Shown here one piece after another: positions 1 through 8,598 of a DNA stretch of 64,000 nucleotides; within the stretch, counting starts at the first letter, position 1; each line of letters opens with the position of its first letter. The stretch is from Verrucomicrobiaceae bacterium (GTDB lineage Bacteria > Verrucomicrobiota > Verrucomicrobiia > Verrucomicrobiales > Verrucomicrobiaceae). The position numbers and the translations under genes are program-made. The stretch is taken from contig CANNQP010000017.1 of the NCBI GenBank assembly GCA_947507875.1, forward strand, positions 19,551-83,550, in the 5' to 3' direction. The notes under the pieces are model-generated. The model did not search any database, was not told where the DNA came from, and saw only the letters and a program-made list of their open reading frames with translations.

Positions 1-38
1 GCAGCGAGCGCCCTTGATTTGTCAGCACCGCACCGCCC

Positions 39-470
39 ATGCAGCTGAACCTCCGTCCCCGCCGCCGTCCGGTCCCCGCCATTCCCATCGTGTCGCTGAT
101 CGACATCATGGTCATCCTGCTGATTTTCTTCATCGCCACGACCACCTTCCGTGAAAAGAAAATGGAGGTGAAGATCAACCTGCCCGAATCCAAGAGCATG
201 GGTGCCGCCGCTCCGTCCGAGGAAGTCCGCAAGTCCATCATGGTCACCCCGAACAAAGAAGTGTTTCTCGACGGCAATTCCACCACGCCCGAGAAGCTGG
301 GAGAGGCGCTGATTCGCCTGAAGGAGACGAACCCCAACACCAAGCTCGAACTACAAGCCGACACCGAGACCCCGCTGGGGCTGCTGATGCAAATCTGGGA
401 TGCCCTTCGCTCGGCAGGATACTCGGTGAACGACGTGCCCGCCCGCATCCAGCGCCCAGGCCAAGGCTGA
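39..470 (+). CDS. exbD: ExbD/TolR-family biopolymer transport protein
   Basis: Inner-membrane ExbD/TolR protein of 143 residues, the usual family size. Family members couple the proton-motive force, through an ExbB/TolQ partner, to TonB-dependent import or envelope maintenance. One N-terminal membrane helix (about residues 15-35) contains the family motif SLIDIMVILLIFF with the conserved membrane Asp. The rest is a periplasmic domain with the usual NLPES start after the helix. The 38 bases to its left are too short to identify the upstream gene, but exbB/tolQ would be expected there. It converges on the AraC gene with only 3 bases between the two stop codons. ExbD and TolR cannot be told apart from this alone. 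Confidence 0.9.
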   Translation: MQLNLRPRRRPVPAIPIVSLIDIMVILLIFFIATTTFREKKMEVKINLPESKSMGAAAPSEEVRKSIMVTPNKEVFLDGNSTTPEKLGEALIRLKETNPNTKLELQADTETPLGLLMQIWDALRSAGYSVNDVPARIQRPGQG

Positions 471-473
471 ACC

Positions 474-1364
474 TCAGGCCTCGCCAGAGCGGCTGCGATG
501 CTCACTGGGTCGCCAGCCGATCCATTTCTTGAAGGTGTTGCTGAAGACAAAGGGGTTTTGATACCCCACCGCATGGGACACGGTCTCGATCTTCAGGTTC
601 GTCGTGCTCAGCAGCTCGCAGGCCTTTCTCATGCGCAGCCAGGTCACATGGTGCATGGGCGTGCGGCCCAGCGCCTTTCGACATAGGCGACGCAAATGCT
701 CCGCGCTGACATGAGCCTGATGAGCCAGCTCATCCAGCGTCCAGTCGTGCCCCACATCCGCCGCCACGGTTTCCCAAAGACGCCAGAGGCGGTCATCCTG
801 CTGCCACGGCTGGGCAAAGCGCTCCACGTAATTCTGCACCAGCTCCACCCAGTGAAACATCGCGGCGGGTTTGGCCTCGTGCGCCGCCTCCTCGATCAGT
901 CCCTCCACCGCCGCATACAGGGCATGCCCCTGGAAAGCCGCCATGAGCGGAGAGCTGCTGCTCAGGATCGGCTGCTGACCCACCGCATGCTCATAGCGAA
1001 CCCAACAGCAGCGCCAGGGTTTGCCTTTCACTGCCTCAAAGGCATTCACCATGAAGGGCGGAAGCGCCACGGCCATGCCCGCGCCGCACTTCTGCCAGCG
1101 CCCATCCACCAGCACCCGCCCTTCCCCACTCAGGCAGGCCAGGAAATACAGCCCGCTTTGGTGCATCCGCACGATGCGGTAGGGGGCCTGCGCCGTCATG
1201 ATACCCGCGTGGCAGATGCGATGCGTTTTCAGCGTAGCACAGACCGGCGCGCCACGAATCCAGGAGCGATTGTCTTCAGCACTCACGCGGACCACGCGAT
1301 ATTCCGTGCCTGCGCCGAGGGTGTGCGTTTCGGATAGTTCCTGGATGGCAGCTGGAGCGTGCAT
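474..1364 (-). CDS. AraC-family transcriptional regulator (first of two paralogues)
   Basis: AraC-type regulator of about 296 residues: an N-terminal cupin-like sensor and a C-terminal double helix-turn-helix beginning at WTLDELAHQAHVS and ending GYQNPFVFSNTFKKWIG. The frame stays open upstream to a GTG at 1412, but those extra 16 residues are encoded by a dispersed AT-rich repeat. The ATG at 1364 is preferred because it matches the start of the paralogue at 6834-7682. Both share a core of the form GRWQ..GM...PP..NAFEA followed by WVRYE. It diverges from the PEP-hydrolase-family gene at 1472, which is a plausible target. The effector is unknown. Confidence 0.85.
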   Translation of the reverse strand: MHAPAAIQELSETHTLGAGTEYRVVRVSAEDNRSWIRGAPVCATLKTHRICHAGIMTAQAPYRIVRMHQSGLYFLACLSGEGRVLVDGRWQKCGAGMAVALPPFMVNAFEAVKGKPWRCCWVRYEHAVGQQPILSSSSPLMAAFQGHALYAAVEGLIEEAAHEAKPAAMFHWVELVQNYVERFAQPWQQDDRLWRLWETVAADVGHDWTLDELAHQAHVSAEHLRRLCRKALGRTPMHHVTWLRMRKACELLSTTNLKIETVSHAVGYQNPFVFSNTFKKWIGWRPSEHRSRSGEA

Positions 1365-1393
1365 GACGGCTGGATTGATGATTAATGACTCAC

Positions 1394-1470
1394 GATTTAT
1401 GATTTCAAACACGAGTCACGCTTCGCGACGAGGCCAAATCATAAATCCAAAATCGCAAATCATAAATCAC
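1394..1470. repeat. AAATCAN heptamer repeat with 12-bp inverted arms
   Basis: Five tandem heptamers (AAATCAT, AAATCCA, AAATCGC, AAATCAT, AAATCAC) run from 1436 to 1470 and end two bases before the ATG of the next gene. GATTTATGATTT at 1394-1405 is a perfect inverted copy of AAATCATAAATC at 1436-1447, so the region can form a hairpin with a 30-base loop. The same five-heptamer array occurs in the opposite orientation inside the PSD1 gene at 16061-16095. That makes it a dispersed repeat rather than a gene-specific operator, although here it occupies the whole leader between two divergent genes. Confidence 0.8.
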
Positions 1471-1471
1471 C

Positions 1472-2332
1472 ATGCCCAACCCTTGGACCGGAATCGGAAA
1501 CCCCTACACCAAACAAGAAGTCGTGGACCGCTTGAAGGCGACTCTCGCGAAAGGTGAGCCCATCATCGCCGCCGGAGCAGGCACGGGCATCAGCGCCAAG
1601 TTCATCGAAAAAGGCGGCGCAGACCTCATCATCATCTACAACAGCGGACGCTACCGCATGATGGGCCACGGCAGCACCTGCGGGCTCATGGCTTATGGCG
1701 ATGCCAACGCCGTGGCCATGGAAATCGGTGAGTATGAGGTACTGCCCGTGGTGAAAGAGATCCCCGTCATCTGCGGCGTGCATGCCACCGATCCTCGCCG
1801 CCGCATGTGGCATTGGCTGGGCCGGGTGAAAGAGATGGGCTTCTCCGGCGTGAACAACTTCCCCACGCACACCATCGTGGACGGCCACTTCCGCGGCGTG
1901 CTGGAGGAGACCGGCATGAGCGTGAAAAAGGAATTTGAGATGGTCGGGCTCGCCAGCCGCATGGACCTCTTTTCCATCGTGTATGTCGCCACACCAGAAG
2001 AAGCCATCGAGATGGCGAAAAACGGCGCGGATGCGGTCATCGCCCACGTCGGCACCACGGTCGGTGGCAGCATCGGCGTGGTGAAGGCCGTGGTGGACTG
2101 GGATCACACGGTCAAAGTCTCGCAGGACATCATTGATGCCGCGAAGAGCGTAAACCCGAACATCTTCACCCTGACTCACGGCGGCCCGATCAACACGCCA
2201 AAGGACGTGGAATACATCCTCAGCAAAACCACGGCGGATGGCTTTGTCGGAGCTTCCAGCCTGGAGCGCATGGGCGTCGAGGATTCCCTGACGAACCTGA
2301 CTCGCGAATTCAAGAAGGTGCCGAAGCCCTGA
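1472..2332 (+). CDS. Phosphoenolpyruvate hydrolase-family TIM-barrel protein
   Basis: A 286-residue cytoplasmic protein of the PEP hydrolase / TIM-barrel signal-transduction family (PF09370 type), related to PEP mutase/isocitrate lyase-like barrels. Family-like stretches are IIAAGAGTGISAKFIEKGGA near residue 30, the YNSGRYRM loop near residue 55, the GVHATDP strand near 100, and a C-terminal THGGPI loop. The family is often encoded beside a Tm-1-like ATP-binding protein, but none is present here. It is divergent from an AraC gene and converges on the M28 peptidase gene. The true substrate of this family is poorly established, so the name should be read as a family label. Confidence 0.8.
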   Translation: MPNPWTGIGNPYTKQEVVDRLKATLAKGEPIIAAGAGTGISAKFIEKGGADLIIIYNSGRYRMMGHGSTCGLMAYGDANAVAMEIGEYEVLPVVKEIPVICGVHATDPRRRMWHWLGRVKEMGFSGVNNFPTHTIVDGHFRGVLEETGMSVKKEFEMVGLASRMDLFSIVYVATPEEAIEMAKNGADAVIAHVGTTVGGSIGVVKAVVDWDHTVKVSQDIIDAAKSVNPNIFTLTHGGPINTPKDVEYILSKTTADGFVGASSLERMGVEDSLTNLTREFKKVPKP

Positions 2333-2344
2333 CCCCTGGGGTCA
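2330..2344. other. Palindrome carrying the stop codons of two convergent genes
   Basis: TGACCCCTGGGGTCA is a perfect palindrome around a central T. Its first three bases are the TGA of the PEP-hydrolase-family gene and its last three are the TGA of the minus-strand peptidase gene. There is no U-run on either side, so it is not a textbook terminator, but it could weakly end transcription from both directions. Confidence 0.55.
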
Positions 2345-5260
2345 TTCGCGTGACCCTGGTGTGATCTTCAGCTCCAGCGCCTTGCCCTCCCTCAGCACCG
2401 TGATGCTGGTGGGCATGCCGATCTTCAGCTCTCCCATCAGGCTCGTGTAGTCATAGATGTTCAGCACGTCTTTGCCGCCGAGCTTGATGATGATGTCGCC
2501 GCCCTTCACGCCGCCTTTGGCCGCCGGGCCGATGGGCGAGACGCCGCTGAGCTTCACGCCCTTGGTATCGCCCTGCGCATAGTCCGGGATGGTGCCCAGG
2601 TAGGCGCGTAGCCCCCCGCGCGTGCCTTGGCTTTTCGGAGCCTCCATGGCCACGTAATCGGGATTGCTGTCCGCCGTAGCGATGCTGCGGGCGATCAGGC
2701 CCATGAGCTTGGCGATCTTCGCCGCGTTTTCGTAGTCGATCTTTTCCGCCGTGTCGCTGGGCATGTGGTAGTCCGCGTGGCTGCCGGTGAAGGCGTTCAG
2801 TGTCGGAATGCCGCGCAGGTAAAAGGTGGTGCTGTCGGTGGGAAGATGCGCGTCGTTCTGCGTCGTGATGGGCAGGCCGATGGGCGCATTGCGCTTCTCG
2901 ATCTCCTTGGCCCACCAGGAGCTGGAACCCACGCCCTGAAGGACCAGCGTCTTTTGGAAACGCCCGATCATGTCCATGTTCAGGCAGGCGGCGAACATGC
3001 CCGTCAGCTTGCCGTTTGGATCGCCACGGAACATCTTGGCCAGGGACTCGACAAAGTGATTGCTGCCCAGCAGGCCGAGCTCTTCACCGCTCCAGGCCGC
3101 GAAGATGACATCACGCGTGAGCTGGATTTTGCCCTGCTTCTTCAGGTCCGCCAGATACTGGGCGATCTCGATCACGCCAGCCACGCCGCTAGCGTTATCA
3201 TCCGCGCCGTGGTGGATCTTGTTCAGGTCATCTCCCTTGGCGCGCGAGTTGCCGCCGCCTTTGTTGCCTAAGTGATCGATGTGCGCGCAGACGATCAGCG
3301 GAGCCACGTGCGGGTCCGGGTTCGCCTTGGCAGGCAGCACCCCGAGCACATTGCGGCCTGTTTTTTTCTCCTGACGAATGTCAATCGTGGCCGCCAGCTG
3401 GAGCTTGCCGCACTCGATGCCGCCCATGAGGTTGCCGGTGTCCAGCTTATCTTGGAGTTCCTTCAGGGTCTTGCCCGCAGGTTTCAAAAGTTGGTTAGCT
3501 AGCGCATCGGTGACGCTGATGGCTGCGATGCCCGAGGTGGCCAGCGAGGCGTCAAAGCTCATCGGCACGAGCTGGTCCACGACCTTGCTGTTCGGGCCGC
3601 TGGCGATGATCAGCCCCTTGGCTCCCTTTTGCCGCGCCACGAGCGCCTTGTGCCGCAGGCTGGCGTAGCGCGTCAGATCATCGCGGCGTTCCTTGGCGAT
3701 ACCCTCCGGCATGTAGCGCAGCACCAGCACCCATTTGTCCTTCACCTCCAAGTGCGCGTAGCTGCTGTAAGGCTCCAGGCTTTTGCCATCGGCACCCGTG
3801 GCTTCATCGGGCGTCTCGATGCCGTATCCGGCAAAGACAATTGGCGCCGCCTGCACCTCACCGAGCTGGCTGAAGGACAGCGGACGCCACTCCAGATCGG
3901 CCTTGAAGGAAGTCTCGCCCAACTTCAGCGCGTTCTTGTCTCCGAGCGCCACACCGGCGGTGAAGTCAAAGGGCTCGAACCAGCCCTCATCTCCATAAGG
4001 CTGAAGGCCGAGGCCTTGAAAAACATCTGCCACATACTGCGTGGCCAGCTTTTCGCCGTTGGTGCCTGTGAGACGGCCTTCGAGCTCATCACTGGCCAGG
4101 TAGGTCACGTGCTGGCGGAGATCGGCGGGGTTAATGTCCGCCTTGGTGAGAGACACATCCGGCGTCTTGACCTGCTTGCGTTGATTGGCCGTTGACCCGA
4201 TTCCAAGCGCCGCTCGCGCATGGTCATGATCCCAATCCGCCATGAAAATCTGACTCTGTCCGTTCGCCGTGCGGCCACTGGTCCAGGAGAGTTTTTTCCC
4301 ATCTGGCGTGAAGACTGGCAGGCCGTCAAAGCCATCGGTCGTCGTCACCCGCACCGGCGCTTTTTCCCCCTTCGCATCCACCAGGTAGAGCTCGAAATTG
4401 GCGAAGCCGTTCAGGTTCGTCGTGAAGATCAAATACTCCCCGCTGGGGTGAAAGTAGGGTGCCCAGCTCATCGCGCCCAGCTTCGTCAGCTGACGCGGGT
4501 CGCTGCCGTCCGTGTTCATGCTCCAGACCTCGGCCACATCGCCTTTGGGCGTGAAGCGCCGCCAGCAGATGCGCTTCCCGTCCGCGCTGAAAAACGGCCC
4601 ACCATCGTAGCCGGGCACGTCGGTCAGTTGCTTGACGTTGGAGCCATCCGCATCGGCCAGGTAGAGGTCCATGAAGTACTGCTTGTCGATCTTCAGTCGC
4701 TCCTGGTCCTCCTTGGACAGCTCCTTTTCATAAGCCCGACGGTTGCTGGCGAACACCATCTTCGTGCCATCCGGCGACCATCCCCCTTCCGCATCGTAGC
4801 CGCGCGTCTGGGTGAGGTTTTTCAGCGACTTGTCCACCAAACTGTATTCCCAGACCTCGTAGCTCTCATCGTAGTCCCACGAGTACTTTCGCACGCGGCT
4901 GGTCTCGCGGTCCTTGTATTCGGCAGCCTGCAGCTCCTTGGACTTCGGGTCCGTGTGGGTGCTGGCGAAGAGGATGCGCTTTCCATCCGGGTGGATCCAC
5001 GCGCAGGTGGTCTTTCCCATACCGGGGGAGATGCGCTCCTGGTCGCCTGTCTCCAAGTCCATCAGGTAGATCTGGTAAAAAGGATTCCTTGGTTCGCGCT
5101 CCGACTGAAAGACCATCTTCGTGCCATCCGCGCTGAAGTAACCCTCCCCGGCCCGGCGGCCTTCGAAGGTAAGCTGACGGATGTTGTTCAGGAAATTCGA
5201 CTCCGACTGGGCAGAGGCAGCAAGAGCAGCAGTCAGGCAAAAGGCAAAGGTCAGGCGCAT
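2342..5260 (-). CDS. Exported M28 metallopeptidase with N-terminal beta-propeller and C-terminal PDZ
   Basis: About 972 residues. The ATG at 5260 is chosen because it begins a clear signal peptide (MRLTFAFCLTAALAASAQ); the frame extends upstream to a GTG at 5329. The first ~370 residues are TolB/PD40-type propeller repeats (SADGTKMVF, SPDGTKMVF, TPDGKKLSW). A PA-like insert and an M28 peptidase domain follow, with zinc ligands visible in CAHIDHLG (about residue 657), GADDNASG, AAWSGEELG, NMDMIGR and GSHADYH. The C-terminal ~90 residues are a PDZ domain. It lies 65 bases downstream of the sulfatase on the same strand and is probably co-transcribed. A periplasmic or surface aminopeptidase role is inferred from the family. 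Confidence 0.88.
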   Translation of the reverse strand: MRLTFAFCLTAALAASAQSESNFLNNIRQLTFEGRRAGEGYFSADGTKMVFQSEREPRNPFYQIYLMDLETGDQERISPGMGKTTCAWIHPDGKRILFASTHTDPKSKELQAAEYKDRETSRVRKYSWDYDESYEVWEYSLVDKSLKNLTQTRGYDAEGGWSPDGTKMVFASNRRAYEKELSKEDQERLKIDKQYFMDLYLADADGSNVKQLTDVPGYDGGPFFSADGKRICWRRFTPKGDVAEVWSMNTDGSDPRQLTKLGAMSWAPYFHPSGEYLIFTTNLNGFANFELYLVDAKGEKAPVRVTTTDGFDGLPVFTPDGKKLSWTSGRTANGQSQIFMADWDHDHARAALGIGSTANQRKQVKTPDVSLTKADINPADLRQHVTYLASDELEGRLTGTNGEKLATQYVADVFQGLGLQPYGDEGWFEPFDFTAGVALGDKNALKLGETSFKADLEWRPLSFSQLGEVQAAPIVFAGYGIETPDEATGADGKSLEPYSSYAHLEVKDKWVLVLRYMPEGIAKERRDDLTRYASLRHKALVARQKGAKGLIIASGPNSKVVDQLVPMSFDASLATSGIAAISVTDALANQLLKPAGKTLKELQDKLDTGNLMGGIECGKLQLAATIDIRQEKKTGRNVLGVLPAKANPDPHVAPLIVCAHIDHLGNKGGGNSRAKGDDLNKIHHGADDNASGVAGVIEIAQYLADLKKQGKIQLTRDVIFAAWSGEELGLLGSNHFVESLAKMFRGDPNGKLTGMFAACLNMDMIGRFQKTLVLQGVGSSSWWAKEIEKRNAPIGLPITTQNDAHLPTDSTTFYLRGIPTLNAFTGSHADYHMPSDTAEKIDYENAAKIAKLMGLIARSIATADSNPDYVAMEAPKSQGTRGGLRAYLGTIPDYAQGDTKGVKLSGVSPIGPAAKGGVKGGDIIIKLGGKDVLNIYDYTSLMGELKIGMPTSITVLREGKALELKITPGSRE

Positions 5261-5325
5261 GGGTGAAAGAGCAGTGTTAATACGCACCAATCCGCCCAAT
5301 GCAGTCAAGAACCCATCAGCACGGC

Positions 5326-6759
5326 TCACCGTAGTGGGGCGGGCAGGAAATCCCAGTCGAGCACCATTTTTTCCGTCAGGGCCTTTTTCAGCTGGAACTC
5401 AACCTGCTTCAATGCGGGATCGCCGGCGAGGTTGTGCAGCTCTCCGGGGTCTTTTTCCAGATCGTAGAGCTCAAAGGTAGGCCGAGGAGAGGTGAAGTAG
5501 GTCTTGGTGTGCTCAGTACTCAACCGTGACTCGGCGTGCGCGGCTTCGATCTGCTGCCAGGAAGGATCCCCGGCACTGTCCACGGGCTTGATCGCCCCGT
5601 GGGGCGTGCAGTTGTAGATGAGCTTGTAGCGGTCGCTGCGCACGCAGCGGGCGAGGTCAAAAACGTTCGCACTGATGTCGGGCTTCATGCCACCATCGCC
5701 GCCGTGCGGGCCACGCTCCGCAAAGATGTGCTGGCGCGGCGCAAAGGGCTGGCCACGCAGTTGCTTCAGGAAGCTGACGCCACTCATGCTAGGCAGCGGT
5801 GGGATGCCCGCTGCGTCCAGCATCGTCGGGGTGAAGTCTTCGCCCGAAAGCAGGTTGTGGGCTTTTTGCCCCGGCTTCACGACACCCGGCCAGCGGATGA
5901 TGCAGGGCGTGTTGAGGCCGGGATCGGTGAGGTAGCCTTTGCCGTGTGGCATGGCCATGCCGTTGTCGCCGATGAAAATAACAAGCGTGTTCTGGGCAAG
6001 ACCGCGCTGCTCCAGCACATCGAGCACGGCTTTCACATCCTCGTCCAGGTGCTCCACCTCTTGAAGATACTTCGCCAAGTCCTCACGCACGCCGGGCAAA
6101 TCCGGCAGATGCGGCGGCAGAGTGATCTTGGCGGGATCGAGCCGACCTTTGGATGAAACGGTGTCCCAAGGATGGTGAGGATCGCTGAAACCAAGCCAAA
6201 AGAACCAGGACTTTTCTTTCGGCACTCGATCCAAAAAGGAGGCCAGCTTGCCGCCGAAGTCCTTCATGCCGCCCTTTTCCTCCACGTAATCGGCGCGCTG
6301 CTTGAAGGTGCGCAGGTTTTCACGATCCATGAGACCGCCCATCACCGGAGAAGCACGCTTCATGCCCGGCTTTCCCGTCGAGGGGCCATCCAGATGGTAG
6401 CTGCGGCCTGCGATGCCCGTGTAATAGCCGCCTTTCTCCCGCAAGAGATCAGGCAGCGCTGGCACATCCGCGGGCAAGGGCGAAGTGAAACGCACCATGC
6501 GCACCGCCACTGGACTGCGGCCGGTCATGAGAGCGGCGCGGGACGGTACGCACTGCGGACAGGAGGTGAAAAAGCGGTCGAAGCAGATGCCCTCCGCCGC
6601 TAGCCGATCCAGCGTGGGGGTGCGCACGTCCGGATTTCCGTAGCAACCCAGGTAGGGCACGCTGTGGTCATCGGAGAGCAAAAACAAAAGGTTCGGCCGC
6701 TCCGCGCCGAGAAGAGTGAGCAGCGGGCAAATCAAGACAAGGAAAAGGAAGCGAAACAT
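5326..6759 (-). CDS. Exported sulfatase (formylglycine type)
   Basis: Sulfatase of 477 residues with an N-terminal signal peptide ending near LLGAE. The formylglycine motif is C70-V-P-S-R74, followed by AALMTGRS. The metal-binding pair is D30-D31 in LLSDDHS, with further alkaline-phosphatase-superfamily elements in DPHHPWD and IGDNGM. The C-terminus has the usual YDLEKDPGELHNLA segment. Activity requires a formylglycine-generating enzyme elsewhere; the SUMF1-like domains of the kinase at 47632 are not good candidates. It diverges from an AraC gene 74 bases away, its likely regulator, and precedes the M28 peptidase. The substrate, probably a sulfated polysaccharide or glycan, cannot be read from the sequence. 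Confidence 0.92.
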   Translation of the reverse strand: MFRFLFLVLICPLLTLLGAERPNLLFLLSDDHSVPYLGCYGNPDVRTPTLDRLAAEGICFDRFFTSCPQCVPSRAALMTGRSPVAVRMVRFTSPLPADVPALPDLLREKGGYYTGIAGRSYHLDGPSTGKPGMKRASPVMGGLMDRENLRTFKQRADYVEEKGGMKDFGGKLASFLDRVPKEKSWFFWLGFSDPHHPWDTVSSKGRLDPAKITLPPHLPDLPGVREDLAKYLQEVEHLDEDVKAVLDVLEQRGLAQNTLVIFIGDNGMAMPHGKGYLTDPGLNTPCIIRWPGVVKPGQKAHNLLSGEDFTPTMLDAAGIPPLPSMSGVSFLKQLRGQPFAPRQHIFAERGPHGGDGGMKPDISANVFDLARCVRSDRYKLIYNCTPHGAIKPVDSAGDPSWQQIEAAHAESRLSTEHTKTYFTSPRPTFELYDLEKDPGELHNLAGDPALKQVEFQLKKALTEKMVLDWDFLPAPLR

Positions 6760-6833
6760 GGTGTGCCCCGGGAACGAAGGCCGATGGGAAAACTTCGTGG
6801 AAAAGCAGTGGCTCGGGCGGCAAGATCACCCCC

Positions 6834-7682
6834 ATGGCCGCCCTGCCGCATGATTTGACCGAAACCACCTTAGATGGCCCCAAGACCCGTCGCTGGGTCG
6901 TGGAGGCTCATGAATGCGCCGAGATGCGCACGCACCGCATCGCCCGTCTGGGTTTTGATGAAGCGTTGCCTCCCTACCGCCGGGTGCGCATGAGCCCAAC
7001 AGGCAGCTTTGTGCTTGCCTGTGCCAGCGGGGAGGGCTCGATCCTGTTGGATGGTCGCTGGCAACGGGTGCGGCCTGGCATGGTCTGCCTGGCTCCGCCA
7101 CGTGTGTTAAATGCCTTCGAGGCCAGGGGTCCCAGCAAATGGCGCTTTGCCTGGGTTCGCTATGAGGAGCCCAGCTTTGTCGTGCCGCTGGTCGGGGCGG
7201 CCTCCCCCGTGATTCCAGGCACTGCGGCCGAGGACGTCCTGCGACTCGTCACCGGACTGCGTGCCGAGTGGGAAGGTGAACGTGAGCCCCGCCTGCTGCA
7301 TCATTGGCTGGAGCTGCTGCACGCCACCCTGCGACGCATCGCTCAGCCTTGGCGCAGCAAAGAACCCCGCGTGGCCCGCCTCTGGGCAGATGTGGAGCAG
7401 GACCTGCAGCACGACTGGACGCTGGCCGAACTGGCGCACCGCAGCCACTGCAGCCCGGAGCATTTACGCCGCCTCTGCCTGAAGGAGCTAGGCCGCAGCC
7501 CCATGCAGCACCTGACCTGCCTGCGCATGGAATACGCTCGCCGACTGCTGGAACAGGATTCGGACAAACTGGAAACCGTGGCCGAACGCGTGGGCTATGC
7601 GAATGCCGCCATCTTTTCTCGCGTCTTCCGCCGCTGGGTCGGCATTGCTCCTGGCGAATATCGCGGTGGCATCTCCCCATGA
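6834..7682 (+). CDS. AraC-family transcriptional regulator (second paralogue)
   Basis: A 282-residue AraC regulator: an N-terminal cupin-like sensor (GRWQRVRPGM, then PPRVLNAFEA and WVRYEE) and a C-terminal tandem helix-turn-helix from WTLAELAHRSHCSPEHLRRLC to GYANAAIFSRVFRRWVG. It is clearly paralogous to the protein at 474-1364, suggesting duplication around the peptidase/sulfatase cluster. Divergent placement from the sulfatase gene suggests control of that operon. A non-coding patch of palindromic repeats follows its stop. Confidence 0.88.
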   Translation: MAALPHDLTETTLDGPKTRRWVVEAHECAEMRTHRIARLGFDEALPPYRRVRMSPTGSFVLACASGEGSILLDGRWQRVRPGMVCLAPPRVLNAFEARGPSKWRFAWVRYEEPSFVVPLVGAASPVIPGTAAEDVLRLVTGLRAEWEGEREPRLLHHWLELLHATLRRIAQPWRSKEPRVARLWADVEQDLQHDWTLAELAHRSHCSPEHLRRLCLKELGRSPMQHLTCLRMEYARRLLEQDSDKLETVAERVGYANAAIFSRVFRRWVGIAPGEYRGGISP

Positions 7683-7709
7683 AGGTCGCCTCGCGGCGCC
7701 GCGCCGGAT

Positions 7710-8037
7710 CGCCCCTTCAGGGCTTCGTGACGGCTCTGACTGCCCTGGGACTTTGTCCCAGGCTGAGATGGGCCAGGCCGTTGGCCCTGAAAATGAGCCG
7801 AATCGTGGATACCTGAAGCAGCAAGCCAACCCAGCCCACTCCAGCGCCAAAGGCGCGAGCCATCCCAGTACATGGCCTCTTCCAAGGATCGCGCACGAGG
7901 CACTGCCCTCAAGAAGGACCATCACCCTCGCCGTGCCCGAATGCCCACTCCAGCGCCAAAGGCGCGAGCCATTTCAGCCCAGGGCAACGCCCTGGGGAAC
8001 GGGGGCGAGACGAGACCTCTTGAGCCCTGAAGGGGCG
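7710..8037. repeat. Non-coding cluster of palindromic repeats with inverted ends
   Basis: About 330 bases between the AraC stop and the MOSC start. CGCCCCTTCAGGGCT at 7710-7724 and its exact inverse at 8023-8037 form 15-base inverted ends. Inside are two identical 29-base direct copies (7835-7863 and 7944-7972), each with the palindrome GCGCCAAAGGCGC. There are also hairpins CTGGGACTTTGTCCCAG (7745-7761), a GGGCCA/TGGCCC stem (7770-7787) and a CCCAGGGC/GCCCTGGG stem (7978-7996). A long frame crosses the region, but its codons simply follow the repeats and match no recognisable protein. It could be a small non-autonomous mobile element or a pile-up of dispersed extragenic repeats. Confidence 0.75.
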
Positions 8038-8104
8038 ACCCATGCAGCGCGGCGACATGGAGGACACGCTTGCTTTTTCAGGCAGACAGCCATCACTGCA
8101 AGGC

Positions 8105-8560
8105 ATGAACGTGAAACACCTCTTCATCTCCCCCGAGCACAACTTTTTCGGCCACCATGGCCAACCCGCTGGCCAAGCCCCAATGATCGCGGTGCCGGAG
8201 GTGGAATGCGTCGCGGGCAAAGGGCTGAAAGGCGACCGCTTCTTTGGCTGGAAAGAGAACTACAAGGGGCAGGCCACCTTCTTCTCCCTGGAGGTCTATG
8301 AATCTCTCTGCGCACGGTTCAGCGTGCATGACCTCCCCCCCTCCGTCTTCCGCCGGAACATCATCGTGCAAGGGGCCGACCTGAATGCGCTCATCGGCCA
8401 AGAATTCGAGATCCAGGGCATCCGCTTTCTCGGCACCGAGGAAAGTCGTCCCTGCTACTGGATGAACGAGGCCTTCGCGCCTGGCGCGGAGGAGGCGATG
8501 AAAGGACACGGCGGTCTGCGCGCCAAAGTGCTCAGCGATGGCGTGCTGCGTTGCGACTGA
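8105..8560 (+). CDS. MOSC domain-containing protein
   Basis: A stand-alone MOSC (molybdenum cofactor sulfurase C-terminal) protein of 151 residues. MOSC proteins bind pterin-molybdenum cofactor or carry sulfur to it. Visible features are GKGLKGDRFFG near residue 40, the RRNIIVQGADLNALIG stretch, and the conserved Cys in ESRPCYWM near the C-terminus. The ATG at 8105 is preferred over an in-frame ATG at 8042, because the upstream extension lies at the edge of the repeat cluster and has no family similarity. No molybdoenzyme or cofactor gene lies nearby, so the partner is unknown. Confidence 0.82.
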   Translation: MNVKHLFISPEHNFFGHHGQPAGQAPMIAVPEVECVAGKGLKGDRFFGWKENYKGQATFFSLEVYESLCARFSVHDLPPSVFRRNIIVQGADLNALIGQEFEIQGIRFLGTEESRPCYWMNEAFAPGAEEAMKGHGGLRAKVLSDGVLRCD

Positions 8561-8598
8561 AGATCGCGTCTCTTGGACACGACCGAACTGGGGAAAAC

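Noticed and set aside
4220..5266. Plus-strand 348-codon open frame opposite the M28 peptidase
   Set aside because: Pure antisense of a well-supported gene with domain-level evidence; typical high-GC shadow.
7835..7972. Two identical 29-base copies considered as a CRISPR array
   Set aside because: Only two copies, ~80 bases apart, no further repeats or cas genes; each is part of a palindromic repeat cluster.
7597..8301. Plus-strand 234-codon open frame across the palindrome cluster
   Set aside because: Overlaps the AraC and MOSC genes in other frames and its peptide simply translates the repeats.
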